Below, one piece after another: positions 36,833 through 45,427 of a DNA stretch of 64,000 nucleotides. The notes under the pieces are model-generated. The model was not told the origin of the DNA and made no database searches. It was given only the letters and a program-made list of their open reading frames with translations. The DNA comes from Brachyspira hampsonii 30446 (GTDB lineage: Bacteria > Spirochaetota > Brachyspiria > Brachyspirales > Brachyspiraceae). Both the position numbers and the translations under genes were made by a program. The stretch lies in assembly GCF_000316195.1 (NCBI RefSeq), contig NZ_JH994111.1:62001-126000 (forward strand). Reading direction: 5' to 3'. Every line of letters starts with the position of its first letter. The stretch's first letter is position 1.

Positions 36833-36860
36833 GCTTCGGCATAAAGTTTAATTTGGTTTA
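36833..36860 (-). promoter_or_regulatory. Sigma-28-like flagellar promoter for flaB
   Basis: Minus strand TAAA (36860-36857), 16-nt spacer, GCCGAAGC (36840-36833), compared with the FliA consensus TAAA-N15-GCCGATAA. No sigma-70 promoter of similar quality is closer to the gene. Confidence 0.65.
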
Positions 36861-37124
36861 GCACTTTTTTCCTTTTTTTCTAAAAAAAATTAAAAATAAT
36901 CATTATACGATACATTTTGTACATAAAATACAAATTTATTTAAAATCATCTTAATTCATATTGAAAAATATCAAATATAATCATCAAATTTATAAAAAAT
37001 AATATATATTTTCTATATTTTAAACTGTAAATATTTTTTTATCTTTAGCAGTTTTATTAATTTTTTTAATAATTTTAAAATTTAATCACATTACAAACCT
37101 ATGCATTTAGGGATTACAAATTTA

Positions 37125-37228
37125 AATAGCAATTGGGCGGGTGCTTAAACTTCTAATTAAGCATTTAGGAAAATTCAAATATAATTTTCTAAACTAATTA
37201 AAAAATATAAAAGGCGGGTATGTAAATA
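37125..37228. repeat. Family A repeat, right-half fragment (A6a)
   Basis: Only AATTGGGCGGGTGC and AAAAGGCGGGTATGTAAAT remain, immediately before a full copy. The preceding 36890-37120 shows nothing beyond AT-rich DNA. Confidence 0.65.
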
Positions 37229-37245
37229 ATTTCTTAAATTTAATT

Positions 37246-37572
37246 ACACTTGCCCACCCTCTAGCTTTATAAGTTAAATCTGAAACTCTTATCTTTTATT
37301 TTTTTATTACTAAAATTAGACTTTTTAATTCCCACCCTAATATACTTAGATTTAAAAATTATTCAAACGCACGCATAGCAGAACTTAAAATATAAATCAA
37401 TTAATAATCATAATTCAAATAATGTATAAAATTTCATTCACCGTGCGTTTAGTAGATAACAAATTTAAATAGCACTTGGGCGGGGAATTATAAATTCTAT
37501 ACAAGCATTTAAGAAAAGTTAAATATCATTTTCTTAATGAATTGAAAAATATAAAGGGTGGGTATGTAAGTA
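37246..37572. repeat. Family A palindromic repeat, copy A6 (complete)
   Basis: GCCCACCCTCTAG, TCCCACCCTAATA, AACGCACGCATAG, CACCGTGCGTTTAG, ACTTGGGCGGGGA, AAAGGGTGGGTATGTAAGT. All six boxes are present in nested order. Confidence 0.85.
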
Positions 37573-37872
37573 AAATTTTTTATTTTGTTTTATAACAAAT
37601 TACAGATTTTAATCAAAATTTCCAATTTATTTCTAATTTTCATAGTGAAATCCTATATTTATAGCTAATTCTCAATATTTATAAATATATTTTACATTAA
37701 TTTGTTATATATAACTCATTTATGTATTATATGTATTAATAACTAATAAATATCTATATGTTTTGTAAATTTATTGTAAATTATTTGTAAATAAATATTG
37801 CTTAATTTTTACATTCTGCTATAATTATAAATGTAAAGAGATTTTACAATACTAAACATAAGGAGATACATT

Positions 37873-38253
37873 ATGACTAACAGCTTAAACCTTTTTATTA
37901 AAATTACACCTAGCAAATTACCTGAAAATATTAGAAGATTTATTGCTTCTAATTACAGCAAAGCTAAAATAGTTTATATTGACATAAGAAAAGAACAATA
38001 TGAAATAAAATTAAGCAATGGAATTTATATAAATTTTGACAAAAACGGAGCTTGGAATTATATAAGCAGTGATGATAAATTATCTGAAAATATACTTCCA
38101 AAAAATATAGCCGGCAAAATAAAAAACATAATGAAAAAATATAATAATGCTTATATTTTTGAAGTGAGCAAAAGAATAGAATTCTATAAAATAAGATTGA
38201 CTAATTCTTTGGAAATATGCATAAGAAATAACGGACAATTAATAATGGCATGA
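37873..38253 (+). CDS. PepSY-like (DUF2874) two-repeat protein
   Basis: 126 residues, cytoplasmic by the absence of a signal peptide. Two half-repeats: LPENIRRFIASNY...YEIKLSNGIYINFDKNGAW and LPKNIAGKIKNIMKKYNN...YKIRLTNSLEICIRNNGQL. Each ends in the (V/I)-x-L-xNG-x-x-I-x-x-x-x-x-G pattern of PepSY-like DUF2874 proteins, which usually are exported. RBS AAGGAGA is 6 bases before the ATG, and TTGCTT-16-TATAAT (37798-37825) is a likely promoter. A terminator follows. Confidence 0.7.
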   Translation: MTNSLNLFIKITPSKLPENIRRFIASNYSKAKIVYIDIRKEQYEIKLSNGIYINFDKNGAWNYISSDDKLSENILPKNIAGKIKNIMKKYNNAYIFEVSKRIEFYKIRLTNSLEICIRNNGQLIMA

Positions 38254-38285
38254 CTTTAATAATTTTGTATCTCCTAAATATGAAT

Positions 38286-38316
38286 AAAGCCTTGAATATA
38301 TTCGAGGCTTTTATTA
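38286..38316 (+). terminator. Terminator after the PepSY-like gene
   Basis: AAAGCCTTGAA / TTCGAGGCTTT stem (one G-U), followed by TATTAAAA. Confidence 0.75.
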
Positions 38317-38345
38317 AAAAAATAAAAATAAAGGTATATAGGGTA

Positions 38346-38450
38346 TTGACAAAAAACTATTATATAATAAAATAATAAAAAACTAAGAAGATATATGAAA
38401 AAAAGTAAATAAAATGCAATCGCTTTTATTTTAAGTGATTGCATTTTTAT
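38346..38450 (+). ncRNA. Candidate small RNA: promoter plus terminator with no real ORF
   Basis: TTGACA (38346-38351), 16-nt spacer, TAAAAT (38368-38373). About 40 bases later a strong terminator follows: AAATGCAATCGCTT / AAGTGATTGCATTT, then TTTATTTT. The transcript would be about 70 bases; the only ORF is five codons (MKKSK). A diverged copy of the promoter and the ATGAAAAAAGTAAA start occurs at 39901. It could equally be a remnant of a lost gene. Confidence 0.5.
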
Positions 38451-38605
38451 TTTATTAATTTTAATACAAGTATAAGATTATATATTTTCATTAACTATAA
38501 ACTCAATTTAAATTGTATACAAAATTTGTAAGTAAATTCAAAATTAAATCTGGGATTTATAATTATCCAAAAAGTTTAAATAAAATTTTAAAAACTGAAA
38601 TTAAA

Positions 38606-38812
38606 TATTCCCACCCTCTAGGCTTTTTATATTTATTAGTTATTTTTATATTATTTTTCTTTTTAGTTTCAAACTGTTATTACAGCACCCACCCTAGATT
38701 CATTTAAGTTTAAAAATATATTTACCGCACGAATAATAAAATTAGAAATATCTAATTATTTTAAATGATAATTTTTATTATGTATAATAATCTTCACACC
38801 GTGCATAATTGA
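38606..38812. repeat. Family A palindromic repeat, left part (A7)
   Basis: TTCCCACCCTCTAGG, GCACCCACCCTAG, CCGCACGAATA, then CACCGTGCATAAT. The right middle and outer boxes are missing. An open frame through it (38513-38707) follows the repeat and is not a gene. Confidence 0.8.
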
Positions 38813-38910
38813 ATAAACATATATACCGTATTGACAAAAAAACCATGTACATTAGAATTGAAAAACTATATATGATAAAATAATTTTAATAAAAGAGTAC
38901 TTAAATAAAA

Positions 38911-39462
38911 ATGAAAATTAAAAAAAATGATAGCAAAGATAATGTAATAGTTTTTATACTATATCTATTCTTGTCTTTAATTATACCTACTACTGCAATA
39001 ACAATTTTTGCTATGGCTGATAAAAATATACAAGAAAAAAAAGAAATAATAGATAATAATAAAAAACAAACTAATGCAGACAATTTTGACAAAGAAGAAA
39101 CACTTCAAAAAATAATAACATTATTATTATTAAAAGGGACTTCATCATCTAAATATAGCGGATCAAAAGCGGATTTGAATATTGTTGGTGTGAGAGTATT
39201 GCTTGTATATGCAATGACTTATATATTATCGCTTGCAATTACCGCAATTATAGCCCAAAAATATTATAATGAAGAGATAAAAATAAAAGAAGATATTAGA
39301 GAGACTATAGTATCAACATTAATAGGGTTAGCTACTTTGGTTGGAATTCTATTTCTTTTAATAGTAATAGTAATAAAAATGGAAAGTAATAGAGAATATT
39401 TAGCTTTCAGCGGAGTGATTTTCGGTTTTATAGCATATATTATAATTAGGAAAATTTCTTAA
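38911..39462 (+). CDS. Small multi-pass membrane protein, island family
   Basis: 183 residues: a basic N-terminus, one membrane helix (about 12-35), a charged soluble stretch (36-100), then three helices, ending YLAFSGVIFGFIAYIIIRK. The same order and a similar end (YLS-x-x-x-G-x-x-x-G-x-x-x-A-x-x-x-x-K) recur in proteins at 40132, 41405 and 44630. No known family. The RBS is weak. A TTGACA at about 38831 gives a possible promoter, followed by an AAAAACTATATATGATAAAAT block resembling the one at 38346. Confidence 0.6.
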   Translation: MKIKKNDSKDNVIVFILYLFLSLIIPTTAITIFAMADKNIQEKKEIIDNNKKQTNADNFDKEETLQKIITLLLLKGTSSSKYSGSKADLNIVGVRVLLVYAMTYILSLAITAIIAQKYYNEEIKIKEDIRETIVSTLIGLATLVGILFLLIVIVIKMESNREYLAFSGVIFGFIAYIIIRKIS

Positions 39463-39519
39463 TTAAATTTATTAGTATTATAAAAAATATATATTGAAAA
39501 TTTTTAACTTTATAATTTT

Positions 39520-39894
39520 TTTATTGTTCTTTTTTCCGCCGCACACCTGCCTACGGCACGCAGAGCGAGGCGGACTTCGTCAAAAGAACCTTATATCCTC
39601 GACAAGCTCGGATACGCTTCGTGAAAGTGCAAGCCTAAAAATAATACTAATTATATTTTATATGTAGGATAAATTATTAAATTTAACCTAAAATATAGCC
39701 TTTTTGCTTCTCGCCGAAGGCGTACTTCGTATGTGGCACACCGAAGGCGGACAGCGTCACAAAAGAAGTGGGGTTTGGCACGAATGTGTACTTCGTAGGC
39801 AAAGCCCTGCAAATATTTTAATTTGACTAATTATAATTGTTTATGTATATACTAAAAATTTTTAGGTTTGTCAATTTAGTTTTGAAACAAGTCT
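39520..39894. mobile_element. Family B element, composite copy B4
   Basis: Right end AGTTTTGAAACAAGTCT (39878-39894) is intact; the left end is decayed. It contains two G/C-rich cores in a row (CGGCACGCAGAGCGAGGCGG near 39556 and GAAGGCGTACTTCG near 39715), so it looks like nested or recombined insertions. Confidence 0.65.
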
Positions 39895-39900
39895 GCTCTA

Positions 39901-39928
39901 TTGACAAAAAAAGCATATATAATAAAAT
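39901..39928 (+). promoter_or_regulatory. Promoter abutting MITE B4
   Basis: TTGACA (39901-39906), 16-nt spacer, TAAAAT (39923-39928), followed by ATGAAAAAAGTAAA, a seven-codon ORF. It resembles the candidate small-RNA promoter at 38346. It lies 200 bases before the next gene. Confidence 0.55.
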
Positions 39929-40131
39929 GATAATAGGATTATGAAAAAAGTAAAATGCTTCTAAATTCAATTATAGGCATTTATTAATTTGCACAATACA
40001 GTTTTATTTTCTATTATAAAAGTCTATATTATCATAAATAAAAAAGTATTGTTTTTCTTAATCATTATATTTTAATAAAAATATATTCATAAATACAAAC
40101 GATTATAGAATAAAAAAATAATAAAGTTATT

Positions 40132-40689
40132 ATGAGAAAAAGAAAAGAAATAAAAGACAGAGAAGAAAATATTTATATAAGAGCTATTCTTGTTATTGTA
40201 CCTACTATGGCAATAATGATAGGATTGATATTGTTTATAATTAATGCCCCTAAAATATTAAATAAGTATGATGTAGTAAATAATAAATCAGAAATGATTG
40301 ATAAATATTCTAAAAAATATGATTTTACTAATGAAAATAAAAAATATAATTTACTTAATTTAGTTATACATTCTCTATATCCTAGACGACTTCATTACGG
40401 GAGATTTGAATGGATCCCAGAGAGTTTATTTTTTAGAGTTATAATCATGTTTTTTCTTAGCTTTTCATCAGCACTGTTTGGTATTTTAGCAATTCGTAAA
40501 ATAAAAAAAGAAGGATTAAAAAATAAGAAGGAGTTAATAATTAATTTTCTTCCATTACTATGGATTTTAATTACTATATTTGCTTTCTTTATGCTAAAAG
40601 ATAATATTATAACTTCCAAAGAATATTTAAGTATAGCGGCTGGTATTATATTAGGTTTACTACTTGCAAATTATAAATACAAGAATTAA
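40132..40689 (+). CDS. Small multi-pass membrane protein, island family
   Basis: 185 residues. Highly charged N-terminal 16 residues (RKRKEIKDREEN), first membrane helix about 18-40, a soluble basic/Tyr-rich stretch (45-100), then helices at about 100-120, 135-155 and 160-182. It ends YLSIAAGIILGLLLANYKYK, like the relative at 38911. No RBS is apparent. It ends 21 bases before the next gene, so the two likely form a unit. Function unknown. Confidence 0.6.
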   Translation: MRKRKEIKDREENIYIRAILVIVPTMAIMIGLILFIINAPKILNKYDVVNNKSEMIDKYSKKYDFTNENKKYNLLNLVIHSLYPRRLHYGRFEWIPESLFFRVIIMFFLSFSSALFGILAIRKIKKEGLKNKKELIINFLPLLWILITIFAFFMLKDNIITSKEYLSIAAGIILGLLLANYKYKN

Positions 40690-40710
40690 TAAGGATAATA
40701 AAAAATATTT

Positions 40711-41343
40711 ATGAAAGATATAATTTTTAATTTAATATACAAAATCAATATACCAGAAAATAATTTATTTAGAATATCTGCATTATTTTTATGCTCTTTT
40801 ATAATAGTGTTTTCTATATTAGTATTGATTAAAGGAGATTTGAGTCTTGATGATTTTTTAGGTGATAGTGATGGTATAGGTTTGGGAATAATGATAATAT
40901 TAGTAATAGCATTTTTTGGAGTATCAGAATTTTTTATAATAAAATACATTGAAAACATTTATGAATATATATTTATAGCAATTGGTATTATAACGGCATT
41001 ATTTAATATAAAAGATGACAATATAAAAAAAACATTTTTTGTTGCTTTGATATTTTTCTTTATTCTTTTATATGCAGCATTTTTTAATGCACCTTCAGCT
41101 ATAAATGATGCAGCTATCAATAATCAAAACATTACAAATAATTATACTAATGATTTGAAATCAACTTTATCAAATCAAAAAGCTATTGCTCACTTATTAT
41201 TAGGATACAACAATCTTTTTGCTTCGGTTTTATTAGGTGATATTACATTAAAAGATTATATAATAATATCATTAATTTTCATTTTATCTACAATTATAAT
41301 TATTTATATAATTAAAAGAATTGAAAAGAGAAAACCAAAATAA
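40711..41343 (+). CDS. Multi-pass membrane protein of unknown function
   Basis: 210 residues with about five membrane helices (about 22-42, 58-78, 84-98, 110-128, 183-203) and a soluble Asn-rich stretch (130-165). It ends in a basic tail (KRIEKRKPK). It has more helices than the neighbouring small membrane proteins and lacks their C-terminal motif, so it is not a clear relative. It lies 21 bases after the preceding gene; AAGGA is rather far upstream of the ATG. Confidence 0.6.
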   Translation: MKDIIFNLIYKINIPENNLFRISALFLCSFIIVFSILVLIKGDLSLDDFLGDSDGIGLGIMIILVIAFFGVSEFFIIKYIENIYEYIFIAIGIITALFNIKDDNIKKTFFVALIFFFILLYAAFFNAPSAINDAAINNQNITNNYTNDLKSTLSNQKAIAHLLLGYNNLFASVLLGDITLKDYIIISLIFILSTIIIIYIIKRIEKRKPK

Positions 41344-41404
41344 GGCATTTTAATAATTTTAATTTTGTTATTTTTTATATTTTTATAATAGTTTCACTAT
41401 AAAA

Positions 41405-41986
41405 TTATTCATTCTTATTTTTATCCTTATCCCTAAGGTATTTACTAATTCTCAATGCTATAAATGATAGTATACCGCCAGAAAAGAAAGCTAATAACTC
41501 TATCATGCTTTCAATACTTCCGTTCATATTAAAAATAGCCATGTTTCCATGTATTTTATAAATAATAGCCAAACTAACTATAAGAATTACAGCAAATGCA
41601 ATAAGATAAAATTTATAAGAGTAATTTTTAAAAAAAAGCATCTCTGCCAAAATGCCTATGATAGCACATCCTATAAAAAATATTATTACTAATCTCGAAA
41701 ATAAATCTTCTGAAGCCTCTCCAAAATCTACATCATAAGGCTCATTATCTCTATTCAAATAGCGTCTGTATCTAATTTCCTTAGTTTCTATACTGTTATC
41801 AAAATCATAACTATTTTCTACAATAACATTATTATCACTTACTATATAGTTTCCATTATAGATGTTATTTTCTTCATTGTTACTTTCTTCTATTATACTA
41901 GATATATTATAATGATGTTTTGTCATTTCATTATAAAATATAAAAGAAATAATAATTAATATAACTGCTAATACACTAATTTTCAT
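41405..41986 (-). CDS. Small multi-pass membrane protein, island family
   Basis: 193 residues. N-terminal helix (LAVILIIISFIFYNEM), an Asn/acid-rich soluble part with EIRYRRYLNRD, then three helices and a basic end (RISKYLRDKDKNKNE). It is the closest relative of the protein at 44630: both share IISxIFYN near the start, a NYIVSDN/NYIIEDN stretch and an RRYR cluster before the second helix. RBS AGGTAGG before ATG. Convergent with the gene at 40711. Function unknown. Confidence 0.6.
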   Translation of the reverse strand: MKISVLAVILIIISFIFYNEMTKHHYNISSIIEESNNEENNIYNGNYIVSDNNVIVENSYDFDNSIETKEIRYRRYLNRDNEPYDVDFGEASEDLFSRLVIIFFIGCAIIGILAEMLFFKNYSYKFYLIAFAVILIVSLAIIYKIHGNMAIFNMNGSIESMIELLAFFSGGILSFIALRISKYLRDKDKNKNE

Positions 41987-42055
41987 AATACCTACCTTTT
42001 TGATAATCCTTCATTTATTATAAATTTAAATAATTTTTATTTCAATGAATTTTAC

Positions 42056-42250
42056 TATAACCCCCGCCCCCTATATTTTTTACTTTATTCTAAATTGCTG
42101 CTTTTCTTTTTTTACTGCTTAATTAACATTTATTAGCACCCACCCAAAGCATTATTAAAAAATAAACATATATATAACTCATGTATAGTGAAAAATATAT
42201 TTTTTATATCTATATAAAATACTCACCGCATGAATAATAAAACTAAAAAA
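42056..42250. repeat. Family A palindromic repeat, left part (A8)
   Basis: CCCCCGCCCCC (outer), GCACCCACCCAAAG (middle), then CACCGCATGAATAAT in place of the inner box. The right half is missing. Diverged copy. Confidence 0.65.
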
Positions 42251-42363
42251 TGAAGTTTTTAAATTAAATTATAATTTACAATATTATAAATGCTTGACAA
42301 CAATTAAATATTATATTATCATAAGTATATGGTTATGTTAGTTTTTTTGAAAAAATCTTGTAA

Positions 42364-42430
42364 CAGTCTACAGTCTACAGTCTACAGTCTACAGTCTACA
42401 GTCTACAGTCTACAGTCTACAGTCTACAGT
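42364..42430. repeat. Heptanucleotide tandem repeat (CAGTCTA)9.6
   Basis: Nine perfect copies of CAGTCTA plus CAGT, 67 bases, with no mismatch. It lies about 200 bases before the zinc-ribbon gene and downstream of TTGACA (42295-42300) with a 17-nt spacer to TATCAT, so it may sit in the 5' leader. Length is likely to vary between strains. Confidence 0.9.
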
Positions 42431-42623
42431 AATTAATTCATTATCTATAAAATTTATATTATCAAATTTACTTTTATTACTAAACAAATATTTTCTTTTG
42501 TTGTTGCATAAATTAATATCTAGTTACAAGGTAAAAAATATATATTTCATAAAAATATTATGTACAAATTTCAATTATACTAAAATAATTGTTAATAATA
42601 AATAAAAAATAAGGAGATTAATT

Positions 42624-44156
42624 ATGTTTTGTTCAAATTGCGGAAATAAAATAGATCAAGGAGCAAAATTTTGCACTAATTGTGGGGAAAAATTAAATAG
42701 TGCTGAAGAAAATAAACTTGCTCAAGAAAAAGAAGACATATCTGATAAATCTACATCGTACGCTGTTGCAGATAATATTGATTTAAAAGATAATAAAGAC
42801 GAAAATTATATAGACGTAATAAAAAAACAAGTGGAAGATATAAAATCAGATACTGATGTAGTTATTATATATACAGATGATAAAGAATTCAATGAGTTAG
42901 CAAAAATTATCAATAAAGATGAAATTATATTAAGTTTCATTACAGGTGTTCAATCTTTTAGTAATGAAAAAGTTTTTGTTATTTTAACTACAAAAAGAAT
43001 TATATTTACTGAAAGATTAATTTTTAAATCTATTATAAATGAAAAATTTTCAATACCTTTAAAAGCAATAGATAAAGTCGAATTGTTAGATACCTCAATT
43101 ACAATAAATTATAATGAAAATTTATGTGAATATATAAATGGATTAACTAATGATAAAAAAACTCTTAATTTGTTTATATATAAAATCAATAAAGAATTAG
43201 AAAAATATCCTAAAAAAGAATACATTGAAATAGAAAAAGCATCATATAATAAAACAGATAATGTAGAATACAGGTATATAGGAAAAAATAATGTGAAAGC
43301 CTTAGGAGAATATGAACAATATATTGCAGCATTTTTGGGTATAACAGGAGAATTAGATGATAATAAAAATAGAGAGATAGGCAGTTATGCAACTTTATTT
43401 AAATTCTATGATACTAAACCAAATATAATTAAATATCTATTTAAAAAACCTAATTTTTCATTAGGAAGTTTTTTACCAATGGCAGATTATTATTATTACG
43501 GAATGTATGGATATGCTTTTTTATCATCATTAATATATGCTGCATTTATCATTTTAGCATGTACAACAGCTCATTATTTTGAGTCAATTTTTATAGGAGT
43601 TGCTATAAATTACATAATAAGCAATAGCGGAGCTTTTTATAGAACATTTAAAAAAAGAGTAAAAATTGCTGAAACTGAAAAAGATACTGAAAGCAGATTA
43701 GAAAAATTTAAAAGTATACATAAATTTCCTTATGATTATAAAAAAATTTTAATAATATCAGCTTGTTCAGTTATTGCATTTTTCATTATTTCTTTTCTTA
43801 TAATACCTAAAGCAGCTGCACAAGATGGAAAATATATTCAATTAGTTAAAAATTCGACATTTCATTCTTTACCAAATATAACCGTAGAAGAGTTAATAAA
43901 TGGATCAATAGATAATCCTAAATGGGAACAAATAGTAGCTAATGATGGAAAAAATTATGTTAATGTTTATGGTGATTTATTTGGATTTAATGTAATAATA
44001 CAGTTTAAAATAAACAATGAAGAAAATGGTTGGCGTGTACATGCTTTAGAAGTAGATGGAAAACCTGAACCTGTTGGAAATATAGCTCAGGATTTATATA
44101 ATATATATTTAGGTAAGGATGAAATAGATAATATAGAAGAATATTTTGAGTATTAA
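42624..44156 (+). CDS. Zinc-ribbon, PH-like and membrane domain protein
   Basis: 510 residues. N-terminal zinc ribbon with C3-x2-C6 and C17-x2-C20 (FCSNCGNKIDQGAKFCTNCG), then an acidic linker. A PH-like domain follows at about 85-195 (VFVILTTKRIIFTE...IPLKAIDKVELLD), the fold used in bacterial membrane proteins. The middle has paired helices around 290-330 and one at about 375-392 (ILIISACSVIAFFIISFLII). The last 110 residues are outside the membrane and end in an acidic tail. RBS AAGGAG is 7 bases before the ATG. No exact family recognised. Confidence 0.7.
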   Translation: MFCSNCGNKIDQGAKFCTNCGEKLNSAEENKLAQEKEDISDKSTSYAVADNIDLKDNKDENYIDVIKKQVEDIKSDTDVVIIYTDDKEFNELAKIINKDEIILSFITGVQSFSNEKVFVILTTKRIIFTERLIFKSIINEKFSIPLKAIDKVELLDTSITINYNENLCEYINGLTNDKKTLNLFIYKINKELEKYPKKEYIEIEKASYNKTDNVEYRYIGKNNVKALGEYEQYIAAFLGITGELDDNKNREIGSYATLFKFYDTKPNIIKYLFKKPNFSLGSFLPMADYYYYGMYGYAFLSSLIYAAFIILACTTAHYFESIFIGVAINYIISNSGAFYRTFKKRVKIAETEKDTESRLEKFKSIHKFPYDYKKILIISACSVIAFFIISFLIIPKAAAQDGKYIQLVKNSTFHSLPNITVEELINGSIDNPKWEQIVANDGKNYVNVYGDLFGFNVIIQFKINNEENGWRVHALEVDGKPEPVGNIAQDLYNIYLGKDEIDNIEEYFEY

Positions 44157-44237
44157 TTTAAAATTACTTAAGTTAATATTGTAAATTTATGATTTATAAT
44201 GTTACTTAACTTTGTATTAAATAAAGTTAACTTAAAA

Positions 44238-44602
44238 AACAAGGGTGGATAGAATAAAATAAGTTTTAAAACTTAATTACATTTTCCCACCCTTTAGGCT
44301 TTTTATTATAACTGCAATTTTTGTGTTATATTTCTTTTTAATATCACCTGTTATTTAAGCTGCCCACCCCAATTTTTTAAATTTGTTAGTTATTTAAACG
44401 CACGCAAGGCTAAGTTTTAAACATAATATATATCTAAAATTCAAAATATTATCAATTATAAAATTTTGTTCACCGTGCGGTTAGTAAATCTATCATTCTA
44501 AATAAAACTTGGGCGGGCGTTAAAAAATATAAATGTAACTTTTAAATGTAAGTAATGTTTATTAAGAAAAATAGTATTGCAAATCTTAAAGGGCGGGAAT
44601 GA
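44238..44602. repeat. Family A palindromic repeat, copy A9 (complete) with a fragment before it
   Basis: An outer-box fragment (AAGGGTGGAT, about 44241) precedes a full copy: TTCCCACCCTTTAGG (44284), GCCCACCCCAATTT, AACGCACGCAAGG, CACCGTGCGGTTAG, ACTTGGGCGGGCG and AAAGGGCGGGAATG (to about 44602). The outer ends ATTTTCCCACCCTTTA / TAAAGGGCGGGAATGAAAAT are clear inverted repeats. Confidence 0.85.
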
Positions 44603-44629
44603 AAATAAAGTTTAATTTAAGTAAATATA

Positions 44630-45112
44630 TTATTTAAATATTAATCTTGCCAATATAAAGCCTACTATAAAGCCTATAGGTAAAGATAAATATTCCAATA
44701 TGTTTTTTATATTCTCATAATTTATAAAAATAATTATCCCTGTAATTATAACAGATAAAATGAGTATTATTTTGGCAGGTATTAATTCTTTTTTATAGAA
44801 TTTATTTTTTGATAATAATATAAAACTAAGTAAAAAACCTATAATAAGAGATCCTGTGAACATAATAAAGACTCTGTCCCCTTCAAGGTCAAGATCATGT
44901 CTGTATCTTCTTCTTCTACTGATTATGTTTTGATATTTAATATCAGAGTCTGTATTATAATTATCTTCTATAATGTAGTTGTTTTCTATATAGTTTAATT
45001 TATGAATATTGTTTTCTAAGTTTTTATTATTATTTTTTATCAAATCATTATAAAATATGTAAGAAATTATAATGAGTATTAATATAATATCTATTTTTTT
45101 TAAGAATTTCAT
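44630..45112 (-). CDS. Small multi-pass membrane protein, island family
   Basis: 160 residues. N-terminal helix (DIILILIIISYIFYNDL), an Asn/acid-rich stretch, an Arg cluster (SRRRRYRHDLDLEGDR), then three helices ending YLSLPIGFIVGFILARLIFK. Closest relative is the protein at 41405. The closing motif matches the proteins at 38911 and 40132. The RBS TAGGA lies 7 bases before the ATG. A remnant MITE core lies upstream. Function unknown. Confidence 0.6.
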   Translation of the reverse strand: MKFLKKIDIILILIIISYIFYNDLIKNNNKNLENNIHKLNYIENNYIIEDNYNTDSDIKYQNIISRRRRYRHDLDLEGDRVFIMFTGSLIIGFLLSFILLSKNKFYKKELIPAKIILILSVIITGIIIFINYENIKNILEYLSLPIGFIVGFILARLIFK

Positions 45113-45247
45113 TTTATTTCCTAAATATGCCTTCTAAATAGAGTTATACTATAATTTAAAACTTATTTTATTTCAATATAAAAAAGGTTTTACATTCTTG
45201 AATAATAAGCGATTTTATTATATAATATTCTACTATTATAGTTATTT

Positions 45248-45320
45248 TTTGCAGGGCTTTGCCCCGCACCCCACTTCTTTTGGTGACCCAAAGAAGCAAA
45301 AGGACTGCATTTTTTAACTT
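45248..45320. mobile_element. Family B core fragment (B5)
   Basis: Keeps GGGCTTTGCCCC, CACCCCACTTCTTTT and AAAGAAGCAAAAGGACTGCAT, the G/C-rich core seen complete at 61750-61830, but both inverted ends are lost. It occupies the gap before the DUF2723 gene. Confidence 0.65.
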
Positions 45321-45427
45321 AAAACTATTTGTTAAAAAAGATTTCTTTTAATTCTTAAAATTATTTATTTAAATATGTCACTATTAAGATATATAATTTT
45401 TTATAAATAAAAAGAGGTAAATAATTA

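Noticed and set aside
38513-38707. 64-codon ORF on the plus strand
   Set aside because: Runs through family A boxes of copy A7, has no RBS and follows the repeat.
42364-42430. Tandem repeat as a CRISPR array
   Set aside because: Seven-base units without spacers and no cas genes anywhere in the window.
42329-42436. 35-codon ORF through the CAGTCTA repeat
   Set aside because: No RBS and a repetitive SLQSTVY product forced by the tandem repeat; treated as leader DNA.
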